Below, in pieces: positions 45,354 to 56,996 of a stretch of DNA of 64,000 bases. This stretch comes from Magicicada septendecula (Eukaryota; Arthropoda; Insecta; Hemiptera; Cicadidae). The translations under genes were made by a program, and so were the position numbers. Numbering within the stretch: the first letter of the stretch is position 1; the number at the start of each line of letters is the position of its first letter. The notes under the pieces were generated by a model. The model was given only the letters and a program-made list of their open reading frames with translations, made no database searches and was not told where the DNA came from. Location of the stretch: positions 405,525,969-405,589,968 of the forward strand of contig CM068371.1 of NCBI GenBank assembly GCA_034769895.1. The letters run 5' to 3'.

Positions 45354-47030
45354 CAGGTTGAGAACGCCTGGCTTAGGCCTATAAAATGCCTAACTGTTAA
45401 AATTCAGAATAAACAATTTATAAGCAATTAACAATTGTATTTAGAAATTAAGAACAAGTAACTTATGAATTACAATTAACTAACCATAATAGTACGTCAG
45501 AAATAGAATAAACAGAAAAAGGAAGTGAATTATGTAATAAAATAACATTAGCAATTTTGTCAAAACTTTGCTACATGACCAAGCCCAGCTTTGTGGGATA
45601 TCAAATTAATCTTTGAAAGAAAATAGAGACCTATATGATAATATTTCATACATTAGTAATAACACCAAGGAATAAAAGCAATTATAAAATATTTATTCAT
45701 TTTGAACCAAAACCCAGGATTTATAACAATAGATACAAATGTATTCAACCAATAAGAGTAGAGGTGGTTACCATAACAACGTAACGTTATTATATTTAAA
45801 ACCGTTATAAAACGATAGTCCATTATTAACGATCAGGAGAAACGGAAGCCAAGCTACATTCGACTCAATAAATAGTTAAAATAGAGAGAAATACAACTAC
45901 TATTACACTGAGATGAACCCAAGAAGTGGAACATAGAACCATTAAACCAAGGAGAAGATATAAACCAAATTTTAATAATTAATAATCAATAAAAATCCAG
46001 AATAATTGAAATAGAAGCCATAAGAAGCCGTAAAACCAAATGATGGAAAATTAATGAATGTATCAACCCAACCTGGAAGAAATACCAGTGACTCATCACA
46101 GGAAATGACAAGGTTTTGTTAAATATATTTGAATTACCAATAATTGCGAACTAAACTAATTAACTTTTTTCACAAAACAATAACTCTCACTCCGAACTTG
46201 GTCACTTAAATTCTTTCAAGGATTGATTGATAATATTTATTAAACTTGTATGTAAATATAGATTAACCTATGTACGAAGTCTAAAAGATTATCACACACT
46301 TTTTAACACTAAGAAACGAATTGTATGTAAACCCTCGTAGTATTTAAGTACCATTGATGTAAGGTGGTGTACTTTAATACCATCTTGTTTTAATTTTTTC
46401 GTAATCCAAAGAACTCGTTGACTGAATGAATTGTATAAAATAAATAATAACAGCAGCCATGCTGGTTTAGTAAAACTGTTCAGCCAACATAGCCAATCCC
46501 TGAGATATAATTTATTTATAGCCGGAGCAAAATTTTTTTAGAATAATTTCTTTTGTATTTGAATCACAAATAATTAACGAGTTGGAACACTAATAAACTA
46601 GTACTGATCACTAATAACTGTCCTTTGTTTTATTTAAAATATATGATAACTTTTGTGTACTTTAGCGGTGAATAAAATTCTTTACCAGAATTGTATGTTG
46701 GCAACACATCGACGTCACGCGAGATTCGAATTCCCGCCAGTGCGTGTGGGTAATTTGAATTTGTTATCGCCGCACTGAAGACGACATAGATTGACACTTT
46801 TAATTATTTTAATAAAACAATTTGGCGCCTATCGGGAATCAGATACATCGATTAAGGACAGGTAAGGATTACACACGGGAAGATTTCGGTACTGGTTATT
46901 CGTGCGTTCGCGACAGACATCGTAAACGAAGAGGAGTAAGAAAACGTACGACATCGTTTAATTACAAAATTGACGCCAACAACGAGTGGCATAATAAAGA
47001 GAAAGGAACGAAGAGAGTTTCTTTACAAAT

Positions 47031-47045
47031 TGGCGACCAACTAGT
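47031..47045 (+). promoter_or_regulatory. primer-binding site of the LTR element
   Basis: TGGCGACCAACT lies two bases after the 5' LTR and starts with the TGG that pairs with a tRNA 3' CCA end. I did not assign the tRNA. Confidence 0.6.
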
Positions 47046-47099
47046 GAGGCTAGAAATAGAGGAAGGACAACATTCTAGCGGCGATTACGAAAAAGAATA

Positions 47100-49120
47100 A
47101 CAAGATGCATAAGAGGGCGTCATCACTTAAACGGACGAAGGAGGCCGAAAAAGAAATCAGAGTGGAAGAAAAGGAAGTAACATCGGTCCAGGATGTGGAA
47201 ACGGTGGTAAGGGAGGAAGTTAGAGGAGACCCGAACCTACTAAAAATAATGAAGTTAATGAATAGTAAGAACTAAAAATTCGACAGGAACGATGAGAGTC
47301 TGAAACAAATTAAGGAAGAAACTAATGATAATTTTAAGAAACAGGAGGAGAAAATTAATGAAAATTCAAAGAGACAAAACGAGGTGTTAAGGGAAAACTT
47401 ACAGAAACAACTAAGGGAAGATATTGACACACTGAACGCTAAAATCGAAAGCAATAATGAGACATTAAAGCAGCAAATAGTCAAGAAAATGGAGGAACAT
47501 GGCGATAATGTAAGGAAGAACAACAGCGATTGACGGAGGACATCCAAAAAAGAAATGAAGAGTTGAAAGAAGAATTGAGGGAACAATTGAAGGACGACCA
47601 TGAAAAAAATAAAGCAGAGATGAAGCAGCAAATGATACACCAATTAATGGAGTACCGTGAAGAAATAAAACAGATGACCACGGAAACCAACGATAGACTA
47701 GAAAAGACCAACGAGAAATTAGAAGAGACGCTTAATAAAATAGAAAAAACCAACGAAACAATCGCAGAAGTCCGTAAGGAAGTAATAAATAAAATGAATG
47801 ACCTCGAAGACGAAAACAAAAGGAGAATTATGAATTTCAAGAGGAAACCACCAAAGAATGTGAACAGGCAAAACAGGACATGCGTCAAATCCGGAAAGAA
47901 AATCATAAGGAAATAACAGTAATACGAACGGATATGGGAGAAAGAATGGAACGCGTATATAATAACATAAACCAAATTGATAGCAAGGTCGATAAAAACA
48001 AACAAAGAATTGACGAAATGCATCGACGCGAAGAAATATTGCAGGAAGAAGTGGACGCCTGGCGTGACAGACCATGTAACAACACTCACGTAATCAACAA
48101 CGATAATCGTGAAACCATTAACTTCCGCAACTACAAACGGAACCCCATTGAATTTCTGAAGAGGGTTGAAGAATTAACTGGAAAAAATCGAGAAACTCGC
48201 TGGACAACCGTGAGAGGAATGTTGGATGAAATGTTTAGAGAAACATACGATAATTGGTGGACAGCCACAAGACCGGACATACAGAGTATACAGGAATTCA
48301 AGGCGCAGTTTAAAGCGAAGTACTGGTCAGAATCGACTCAAAATATGGTCCGAAACAATCTGAGCAACGGAAGATATGAGCACCAGAGTGGACAGTCCCT
48401 AACATCGTATTTTCTGGGAAAGATTTGCATGGCTAGAAACTTAGAACCCCGCATTCCTGAAGAGTTCCTAGTGATACAGCTGTCGTACCACAACGATGAT
48501 GCCATACAAAAGGCACGAATGTATAGCCAAGTGAAAACTATACAAGACATGGCCAGTCTGTTAGACAGCCATGAGCATGAGTGCCAATATCGTAAGAACC
48601 GCTTCACGAGCTCGAGAATTAACAAAAATAATGAAAATCAATCACCACCAAACCAGCAGAATGAGAGTAGACCACCGACGAACAACCACAATAATTACCG
48701 GGGAAATAACGCGCCTAATTACCAGGGTAACCAACAGGGAAATAATGCACAAAGGACGTATAATCAAAATGGTAATGTTAGTGGAAACTACAGGAATAAT
48801 GACTACCGGGGTAATTATCAACGAAACGGCCAAAACAACTATTATCGCCCAGGAAACGGTAATAACCAAAACCGCGGGTATCGACCACAAGTAAACTATG
48901 TGCGATATCAAAACCAAGGAAGTCCGGGAAGAAACTATCCTCGAACACTTAGTAACCGAACGTGCTATAACCAGGTACCGAACCCATCAATGAACTCGTA
49001 TGAAGAGAACGCCGGAAATGTAGAAAATAATTCTGGTAACCGACAGGAGCCACAGACGAGCCAAACAATAAGCCCAACAGAAATCAGGAACGAAGAGGCC
49101 AGTCCTCATTTAAACTGTTA
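47100..49120 (+). pseudogene. LTR element gag region
   Basis: The first part is rich in Glu, Lys, Gln and Asn and reads as a long coiled coil (for example EELREQLKDDHEKNKAEMKQ). It is followed by a capsid-like retrotransposon gag domain (IEFLKRVEEL, then FKAQFKAKYWSES). The C-terminal 150 residues are rich in Asn, Gly, Arg, Tyr and Gln, and I see no CCHC zinc knuckle in it. Gag would form the particle of the retrotransposon. The region is broken. The coiled-coil start and the Asn/Arg-rich tail are the distinguishing family traits. Confidence 0.8.
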
Positions 49121-49199
49121 AGGTCGGTGAAAACTAGAAACAGCCCATCACTGGACCAATCTCCTGGGATAATTAGACAAATGACTAACAAGACGATTA

Positions 49200-49700
49200 C
49201 TATAATACTAAATCATTACTTAAAAAACATAAGGGAAGAACTGATAGCAGAAGAGAATAATCCAATGCCAAGTCGTAATAAAGAAATTGTATACATAAAT
49301 GCCCAAATAAACGGAACACAATCAACCATAATGATCGATACAGGACCAAACATTTCTTTGGTTGATAGCATAGACAACATAGACAACGAGAATACAGCAA
49401 GGAAGCCAAATACAAATACCAACTCTACCAATAAACAACGTTACCATCATCGGTGCTACGGGTAGACAAAATAAAACTATAAGAAAGCAGGTATCATTGG
49501 AGCTTACCAGCCATGGGGTAACAATACCAATGACATTTCTGGTTGCAAGCGGACTGCCATTCAGTATACTTATTGGTTGTGATGTACTGAGACAACACTC
49601 CGCCATAATCAATTTACAGCGAGGAAATGTATCCCTGACAACGGAAGAAGGAATATGGACAGCCAATCTAATGGACAGCAGCAAAACACCTTCAATACCA
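49200..49700 (+). pseudogene. LTR element protease region
   Basis: IMIDTGPNISLV carries the DTG active-site triplet of retroviral-type aspartic proteases, and FSILIGCDVL downstream fits the conserved ILG-D-like second motif. Position directly between gag and reverse transcriptase matches the family. Part of a broken polyprotein. Confidence 0.75.
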
Positions 49701-49899
49701 ACCAGCTGCCCAATAATTCAGAATTATTTTTGCCATGACTCGCCCAGAATGATACTATACGAGGAGAGTGATCAAGAATTATGGTCGAGCAAATTGGAGG
49801 AGATTAGAACATTCCAACGAGAAGGACAAGACCAACAGATCAGTATATCCCAAGCAGAGGATCTCATCGATATCTGCAACCGATACAGGCATATTTTTT

Positions 49900-50620
49900 C
49901 AGACGCCCCGGGTAAGGTAAAGGACTACCAATGTAAGATCGAATTCAGGGAACCCGTAGATTTCAAAAAAAAGTCCTATAGCATTGCCTACTCACAAAAG
50001 AACGAGGTTAGAGCGGAAATCAACAGAATGATGGAAGACGACATTATTGAATTTAGTCAGTCGCCCTATACTAGTCCGATAGTGGCAATACCAAAAAAGA
50101 ATGGAAAGGTGAGGATATGTCTTGATGCGAGAGAGATACATAAAATGATGGTGAACGACAGGACGTCTCCAGGAGAGATTGAAGAAATTCCACGGTACGA
50201 AGTACATCAGTGCGTGGGATATGGTATGCGGATACTGGCAGGTGGAACTACATCCGAATAGCAGAAAATACCTAGCTTTTCTGTTCGATGGAAGGAACTA
50301 TCAGTTCAAGAGACTACCATTTGGACTGATAAATTCGGTCGCAGTATTTGTCAAATGCATGGACCAGATATTGGGACAAGACGCTCTGAATTTTACCACC
50401 GTATATGTGGATGACCTGCTGATAACATCGTCAAATTGGAATGAACACTGTGCTAGAGCGGAACTAGTACTGAAAAAATTGTCAGATAACCACATAACTC
50501 TTAAGCTGGACAAATCGAAATTTATAGCCCGCGAAGTGCAATTTTTGGGATTTGATTTAACGGAGGAAGGCATATCTCCATCATTAGAAAAAGCTGAAGC
50601 TATACAACGCTTTCCAACGC
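49900..50620 (+). pseudogene. LTR element reverse transcriptase region
   Basis: In order: MMEDDIIEFSQSPYTSPIV, KKNGKVRICLDAR (domain 2), AWDMVCGYWQVEL (domain 3), FKRLPFGLINS (domain 4), VYVDDLLITS (YVDD catalytic box, near 50405) and VQFLGFDLTEEGI. These are standard Ty3/gypsy reverse-transcriptase landmarks. Copies RNA into DNA in the particle. Region is broken. Confidence 0.88.
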
Positions 50621-50699
50621 CTAAGAACAAAAAAACAGCTGCAATCTTTCCTTAAAATTGCAATTATTATAGGAAATTCCAAGATAATTATTCTAATTT

Positions 50700-51950
50700 A
50701 ACCGCCAAATTCAAAAAACAATTATCATCTAAAGATAAATGGACATGGGGATCCGAACAAAATGAGGTATTCAATCAGATAAAAGAAAAGTTTTTAAATA
50801 CAGTTATACTACATCACCCAGATTTCAAAAAACCATTCTTCATGAACTGTGATGCGAATGATGTTAGTTTAGGGGCTGATTTATACCAGGAGGATGAGAA
50901 GGGACAACACATGGTTATCAGTTTCGCTAGTAGAATATTAAATAGTTGTGAACGAAACTATCACGTTACAGAAAAAGAATTACTTAGTGTTGTATTTGCC
51001 TGCAACAAATTCAGGACTTATATTCAGGGGCGGATTTACGCACAGGCAGACTAGGCACTTGCCTGGGGCGGCAAATTTTGGGGAGCGGCAAAATTTGAGT
51101 TAAGAAATGATATTTTTAGATTCAAACAAATTTATAAGTATAAAAGCCAAGCACACACGAATATAAAAATTATCTCCACTTAATTTTTAACTATAACGCA
51201 GTTATCGTTTTCACCCAAAAGTAATACGGGCGAATGTTTATGTTTTCAACCGTTGAAATATTTAGCGTTGATCATCCGAGAGATTTTAGATGTTGGCAAT
51301 CCAGATCAAATTGAGAAATGTAGATCTGTCAATGTAATACCGAATTGTAGGTTGGTTCCAGAAACCGAGGCAAGCTAATATTTAAGGAATCGAGACATTA
51401 ACTGTCTCGATACCGACAATAACTGTGATAGCAGTGAAGGTGAAGATACTGTTCACACAGTTCACCCAGAGAGGTCTGTTGTGGAGGAACCTTCATTTTT
51501 GAAGAACGAAGAGCCAGTTCACGCCAAAAATCATGATGAAATCAGGTAGGGAAGGTCTTAGATTCTGATTCTATTAATTGGCAAATGAACGAGAGCACAA
51601 GCGATTATGTAGCAAAGTTTGGATTTAAACAGAACACTAGTGCGGACTGTAAAACCAAAGAGGGAATATAATGATGCCCCCCCCAACAGAGATTTGTGGG
51701 AGGGGGCAAATTTATACTGCCTACGGGCGGCAAAATGTTAAATCCGCCCCTGCTTATATTCTGGGATACACAATCACAGTGAGAAGTGACCATAAATCCA
51801 TTTCATTCCTCAAGCAATGTAAACTCGGTCACGGGAGATTAACACGATGGATATTGTTGTTACAAGAATACCATATTAACTGGGAGTACATACCAGGGAC
51901 GAAAAACACAGCCGCTGACGTATTATCCCGTATAAACATTCAACAGCAAA
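50700..51950 (+). pseudogene. LTR element RNase H region, split by an hAT insertion
   Basis: Before the insertion: MNCDANDVSLGADL (first Asp) and YHVTEKELLSVVFA (Glu-containing helix). After it: VRSDHKSISFL (Asp) and NTAADVLSRI (terminal Asp motif). This is the typical Ty3/gypsy RNase H. A 728-bp non-autonomous hAT lies between (51025-51752). Confidence 0.85.
51025..51752. mobile_element. non-autonomous hAT element, 728 bp
   Basis: Ends CAGGGGCGGATTTA and its exact inverse TAAATCCGCCCCTG (14 bp). Perfect 8-bp duplications CTTATATT flank it (51017-51024 and 51753-51760). Beyond the terminal repeat both ends share 'gcggcaaa'-like words. No transposase frame. The termini are related to those of repeat Y at 28951, suggesting mobilisation by the same kind of hAT enzyme, and differ from the CAGGGATTC ends of the autonomous element at 42580. 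Confidence 0.92.
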
Positions 51951-52149
51951 CTTTTGAAGGAGAAAAGGAACAATTGGTTAAGGTATATAACATTCTGAAA
52001 AACAGAATTGATTTAGAAAATATAATACAAGAAATTAGAAAATATCAAAATTTGGACCCGAAAATAGCGAGTATCCGGCAGAGAGTGCAAAATGAGGAAG
52101 AACCGATTGTACAGTTCTATAAGATACATAACAATATATTATTTATTAA

Positions 52150-53230
52150 AAATAGCCCTAACCATGGAGAGTGGAAACTGGTGATTCCAGATACAGTGGA
52201 AGAACAATTAATACTGGACTACCACATCAGGTACGGCCATGTGGGAGCCATGAAGGTGATAAAGGCATTGGAGGAACAAGTTTATATTAAAAATATTTAT
52301 AGAAAAGTGAGTAAGACAATCCAGAGATGTAATATTTGCCAGATGGTGAAGTGTAACAATGCGAAAAAAGAGGGTATAATGATACCAATTATATCAAATC
52401 AAAAATTAGAAAAGGTATTTCTTGATATATGTGGACCGTTTCCCCGCAGCGGAGGAAGACACAGATGCCGATTCATAGTAATCATATTCGATCACTTCAC
52501 AAAATACACAAAACTATACTCAATTAACCGTGCGACAACTAAGAAAATTATTGAGATAATCATAACAAAATTCATACCTGAATTGGGAAACCCTATGGCA
52601 ATAATAACAGATCATGGAACCCAATTTAAAGGAAATAAATGGAAAAATAAACTCTGGGAACAGGTATAAAAACATACAAAACATCCGTTTATCACCCCAG
52701 CAGTAACCCAGCCGAGAGAGTGCTAAGAGAGGTGGGTCGAATCCTAAGGACCTACTGTCATGATAGACAAAGAGAATAGCACAATTACATAAAATCCGCA
52801 GAGGAATTTATAAACTTATCATACCACAACTTCATTGAAACCACACCATACACAATGATGTTCGAGCGACACCACCTAGGGAGATAAATGACATGGTTGA
52901 GTTTCCCATAAACCCAGAATATCAATTCGAAAAAATAAAATTTTGTAACAGAATAGCAAAAAAGATAGAACAACAAAAGGGTAAATATTCCAAGAACCAA
53001 CACAAGACAATTATGTACGATATAGGAGAAAAGGTCTTAATTAAAAACAGAGAATTACCCAGCAAAATCGAAGGAATTACGAAAAAGGTATTATTGTTAT
53101 ACGTAGGACCTTATATTATAACCAGGAACAATGGTAACAACACGTACGAGATCACTCACCCCATTACCAAGAAAATAAAAGGGGTATACAATCAGGCATC
53201 TATCAAAAAATACTACGACGACCATCAGTG
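52150..53230 (+). pseudogene. LTR element integrase region
   Basis: The N-terminal zinc module appears as YHIRYGHVGAMK ... RCNICQMVKC (H-x3-H ... C-x2-C). The core shows VFLDICGPFPRSGG (first Asp) and AIITDHGTQFKG (second Asp). A C-terminal part near 53000-53230 has EKVLIKNRELPSKIEG and YVGPYIITRNNG, the GPY/F-like module of Ty3/gypsy integrases. Inserts the DNA copy into chromosomes. Region is broken. Confidence 0.85.
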
Positions 53231-53369
53231 ACTGAAAAAACCAAAAATGACTAAACGACCAAAGCAAATTAAGTAACAAAGATGTACCAACGCAACTAAA
53301 TAAGTGTACAAGTAAAATTGAATCAAAGAAGAATAGTGGATGAAGAATATAAAAATAAACTACAAAATT

Positions 53370-53600
53370 CAAAATATATGTAAGATCAACTTACACTATT
53401 ATTTAGAAAACGTATATGAGATAAAATAAACAAACAAAATGATAATAAAGAAAAATATATGTAAGATCACCTTACACTACTATTTATAAAAGTATGAGAT
53501 AAAATAAAAAATAAACATCAAGGTTCAAAAAAGAAAGTAAGATAAACTTACACTACTACTTAGAAAACGTATTAGATGAAGTAAACAAACAACAAACCAA
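53370..53600 (+). repeat. three about 80-bp tandem units with small hairpins, before the 3' LTR
   Basis: GTAAGATCAACTTAC (53380-53394), GTAAGATCACCTTAC (53461-53475) and GTAAGATAAACTTAC (53537-53551) each head a similar unit continuing 'actattatttagaaaacgta' or close variants. Spacings are 81 and 76 bp. Each GTAAG...CTTAC can fold into a 5-bp stem. Function unknown. Confidence 0.75.
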
Positions 53601-54224
53601 ATGATCAAGAATAAAGTAAGAAAAATAAATATTCTAAAAGGTATAATAAAAAGTGAGATGAATCAAGGAGGAAATGAAAAAGAATAAAGACGTTAATTGT
53701 ATCAATAAATAGCAACGCTTCAAGTGTTATCAAATGATATCAACAGAAAGAGGTAAGAAATATCGTCATTAAATAAAAAATTCCCTTCAAATATTATTAA
53801 GATTATTATTATTATTAGTCACGAGATGACTGCATTGAAGAATCATTAAATAAGATTGACTGTTGAATAGGTCCAGCAATAATTTAACTGAGCAGGGATG
53901 ATGTTCCCCTGATCTCTCAAAAAGTGTAGATTTGAACGACGGAGTTAGGTTAGTCAATAGAGCCCATCCGAATCGATTTCAGCTACAAAATAGGGATAGT
54001 TATGGAAAATAAGATTTACAGGGAATATTTTATAATAAAAAATCAATAAGCCAGATCGTAGTAGGAAATAATAATGAAGAAAAGATTCAGAATTAAAAGA
54101 AGTAAAAGTAAAGGTTGAAACTTGAAAATTAACATGAAGCAGTAGAATTTAAGAAGGAGAAGATACAATGCAATTGATAATTTCATTAAAACTTAGAATC
54201 GCGTTTTATAAAATGATCAATTTT
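53601..54224 (+). other. LTR element 3' non-coding interior
   Basis: AT-rich, purine-biased, no envelope-like or other open frame. A short (ATT)n lies near 53802-53816. Confidence 0.5.
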
Positions 54225-54234
54225 GGTGGAAGGG
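54225..54234 (+). promoter_or_regulatory. polypurine tract of the LTR element
   Basis: GGTGGAAGGG lies 6 bp before the 3' LTR start, where plus-strand DNA synthesis is primed in this family. The small gap suggests the LTR start may be a few bases off. Confidence 0.55.
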
Positions 54235-54240
54235 CATTAT

Positions 54241-56992
54241 ATAACGTTGCAGAACTCAGACCCTATAGGGAATCCACAAATATTATATAAATGATAAAAA
54301 GTAAAATAATTAAAGAATAATGAACAAAAATATAAAATGGTATGGAGAAAATAAAAGAAAACTAGTAAACAAGAATAATTAATAAGTGAAGAGACTAGAC
54401 TGACAAACAAATGACTATGACCCAACCCCAGAGATTGGCCAGATAAAGACAATAAAAGAATCAAAGGAAAACTATTAATAAAAACACAAATAGTAAATCA
54501 AAAGTAGTAACAAGCATTATATAAAATTCTGTAAAATGAAGTACACTAACCATAATAAATAAGTGAAACAGTTGTTAATAGATTATGTGTGTTATTAATA
54601 GCCTTACAGTGAGATAAGAAAGTAAAACATAAAATGTTGAAAGGATGACTATATAAAATAATAGTTTAAAAAACCAATAAAAACCAAGAGTGAGAGATAG
54701 GTAGGAAGTGGTAGTGATAAACAGTGAAGTGATAGAGATAATAAGAAGAAATTAAGGTAAACAATTTGTAATCTTAAGAAATAAAATAAACCAAGGTAAT
54801 AACCGAAACAATAAGCAAAAGGTTGATAGACAACTAATTTCATGGTGTTAGCTCATAAGAAACAGAGTAGTTGTGAGTACAATAACAATAAAACATCCTA
54901 TATTACTCAAATAATCACAAGGACAATTAGTACAATAGAATAGATGGTGTCAAGACACTATTCACCAAAATTGTTATTTGTTTAGTTAAAAGAGTTGTGT
55001 TTATATATGGTTGGATAATGAACAGACCATAAACCTATTTTTATGTTATGTTTTTATAGTAATATTAAGTGCTAATAAAGTGTGTAAGAAATAGTAGTAA
55101 GTATAAGTAATGGTATAAATTTGACAATCATAATATTAATCATCATAGTAAAGATAGAAGAAAAAAGAATAATAGACAAAGAATGATTTTGTAAATTAAT
55201 AATAACATTCAATTATTGTAAAACAGCCCAAAGTAATTCAAAAAGTAAATAAGTAATAAGTGACAGTAAGCAGAACATATGGAAATAGTAAATAATGTTT
55301 AAATTTGTAAAATAAGAAGTTATAGACAGTTACAGCTTAGGCCTATAAAATGCCTAACTGTTAAAATTCAGAATAAACAATTTATAAGCAATTAACTATT
55401 GTATTTGGAAATTAAGAACAAGTAACTTATGAATTACAATTAACTTACCATAATAGTATGTCAGAAATAGAATAAACAGAAAAAGGAAGTGAATTATGTA
55501 ATAAAATAACATTAGCAATTTTGTCAGAACTTTACTACATGACCAAGCCCAGCTTTGTGGAATATCAAAATAATCTTTGGAAGAAAATAGAGACCTATAT
55601 GATAATATTTCATACATTAGTAATAACACCAAGGAATAAAAGCAATTATAAAATATTTATTCATTTTGAACCAAAACCCAGGATTTATAACAATAGATAC
55701 AAATGTATTCAACCAATAAGAGTAGAGGTGGTTACCATAACAACGTAACGTTATTATATTTAAAACCGTTATAAAACGATAGTCCATTATTAACGATCAG
55801 GAGAAACGGAAGCCAAGCTACATTCGACTCAATAAATAGTTAAAATAGAGAGAAATACAACTAATATTAAACTGAGATGAACCCAAGAAGTGGAACATAG
55901 AACCATTAAACCAAGGAGAAGATATAAACCAAATTTTAATAATTAATAATCAATAAAAATCCAGAATAATTGAAATAGAAGCCATAAGAAGCCGTAAAAC
56001 CAAATGATGGAAAATTAATGAATGTATCAACCCAACCTGGAAGAAATACCAGTGACTCATCACAGGAAATGACAAGGTTTTGTTAAATATATTTGAATTA
56101 CCAATAATTACGAACTAAACTAATTAACTTTTTTCACAAAACAATAACTCTCACTCCGAACTTGGTTCCTTAAATTCTTTCAAGGATTGATTGATAATAT
56201 TTATTAAACTTGTATGTAAATATAGATTAACCTATGTACGAAGTCTAAAAGATTATCACACACTTTTTAACACTAAGAAACGAATTGTATGTAAACCCTC
56301 GTAGTATTTAAGTACCATTGATGTAAGGTGGTGTACTTTAATACCATTTTGTTTTAATTTTTTCGTAATCCAAAGAACTCGTTGACTGAATGAATTGTAT
56401 AAAATAAATAATAACAGCAGCCATGCTGGTTTAGTAAAACTGTTCAGCCAACATAGCCAATCCCTGAGATATAATTTATTTATAGCCGGAGCAAATTTTT
56501 TTTAGAATAATTTCTTTTGTATTTGAATGACAAATAATTAACGAGTTGGAACACTAATAAACTAGTACTGATCACTAATAACTGTCCTTTGTTTTATTTA
56601 AAATATATGATAACTTTTGTGTACTTTAGCGGTGAATAAAATTCTTTACCAGAATTGTATGTTGGCAACACATCGACGTCACGCGAGATTCGAATTCCCG
56701 CCAGTGCGTGTGGGTAATTTGAATTTGTTATCGCCGCACTGAAGACGACATAGATTGACACTTTTAATTATTTTAATAAAACAATTTGGCGCCTATCGGG
56801 AATCAGATACATCGATTAAGGACAGGTAAGGATTACACACGGGAAGATTTCGGTACTGGTTATTCGTGCGTTCGCGACAGACATCGTAAACGAAGAGGAG
56901 TAAGAAAACGTACGACATCGTTTAATTACAAAATTGACGCCAACAACGGGTGGCATAATAAAGAGAAAGGAACGAAGAGAGTTTCTTTACAA
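54241..56992 (+). repeat. 3' LTR, uninterrupted
   Basis: 2752 bp from ATAACGTTGCAG to CTTTACAA, followed by TATT. It matches the 5' LTR at roughly 97-98% by eye, and shows the empty target GCTTAGGC where the 5' LTR holds the hAT element. It also contains the TTGGCGCC word near 56786. Confidence 0.92.
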
Positions 56993-56996
56993 TATT

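Larger units (their letters stand above)
42580..45370 (-). mobile_element. hAT transposon, 2.8 kb, nearly intact
   Basis: The left end is CAGGGATTCTCAACCT. The reverse complement of the right end is CAGGCGTTCTCAACCT (14 of 16 alike). Flanking octamers are CCTTAGGC (42572-42579) and GCTTAGGC (45371-45378), an 8-bp target duplication with one difference. The empty site GCTTAGGC is preserved in the 3' LTR near 55336. It encodes one transposase on the minus strand (42714-44699), followed toward the left end by an AAT microsatellite (42655-42700). The style (CAGG termini, BED-like finger, ZBED5/GTF2IRD2-like protein) points to a hAT lineage that has been domesticated elsewhere. It inserted after the LTR element. 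Confidence 0.93.
41478..47028 (+). repeat. 5' LTR (interrupted by an hAT transposon)
   Basis: Begins ATAACGTTGCAGAACTCAG and ends GTTTCTTTACAA. Without the 2791-bp hAT guest and its 8-bp duplication it measures 2752 bp, the same as the 3' LTR. The exact first base is uncertain by one or two. LTRs carry promoter, polyadenylation and end-recognition functions. A TTGGCGCC word resembling a primer-binding site lies about 200 bp before its end. Confidence 0.92.
41478..56992 (+). mobile_element. Ty3/gypsy-type LTR retrotransposon, broken, with two hAT insertions
   Basis: Two direct LTRs of about 2752 bp bracket a 7.2-kb interior coding gag and pol in the order protease, reverse transcriptase, RNase H, integrase, the Ty3/gypsy order. 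TATT flanks both ends (41474-41477 and 56993-56996). No envelope-like frame is seen between integrase and the 3' LTR. The element is a fossil: its coding region has about half a dozen breaks plus one transposon insertion, and a second transposon sits in the 5' LTR. The LTRs differ by roughly 2-3% by eye, suggesting an insertion a few million years old if insect neutral rates apply. Confidence 0.93.

Noticed and set aside
47272-48089. Long minus-strand frames (123, 202, 118 codons) rich in Phe, Leu, Ser and Cys
   Set aside because: They are mirror frames of the purine-rich gag coiled-coil region on the plus strand.
53231-54240. Envelope gene of the LTR element
   Set aside because: No open frame, signal peptide or membrane segment was found between integrase and the 3' LTR.
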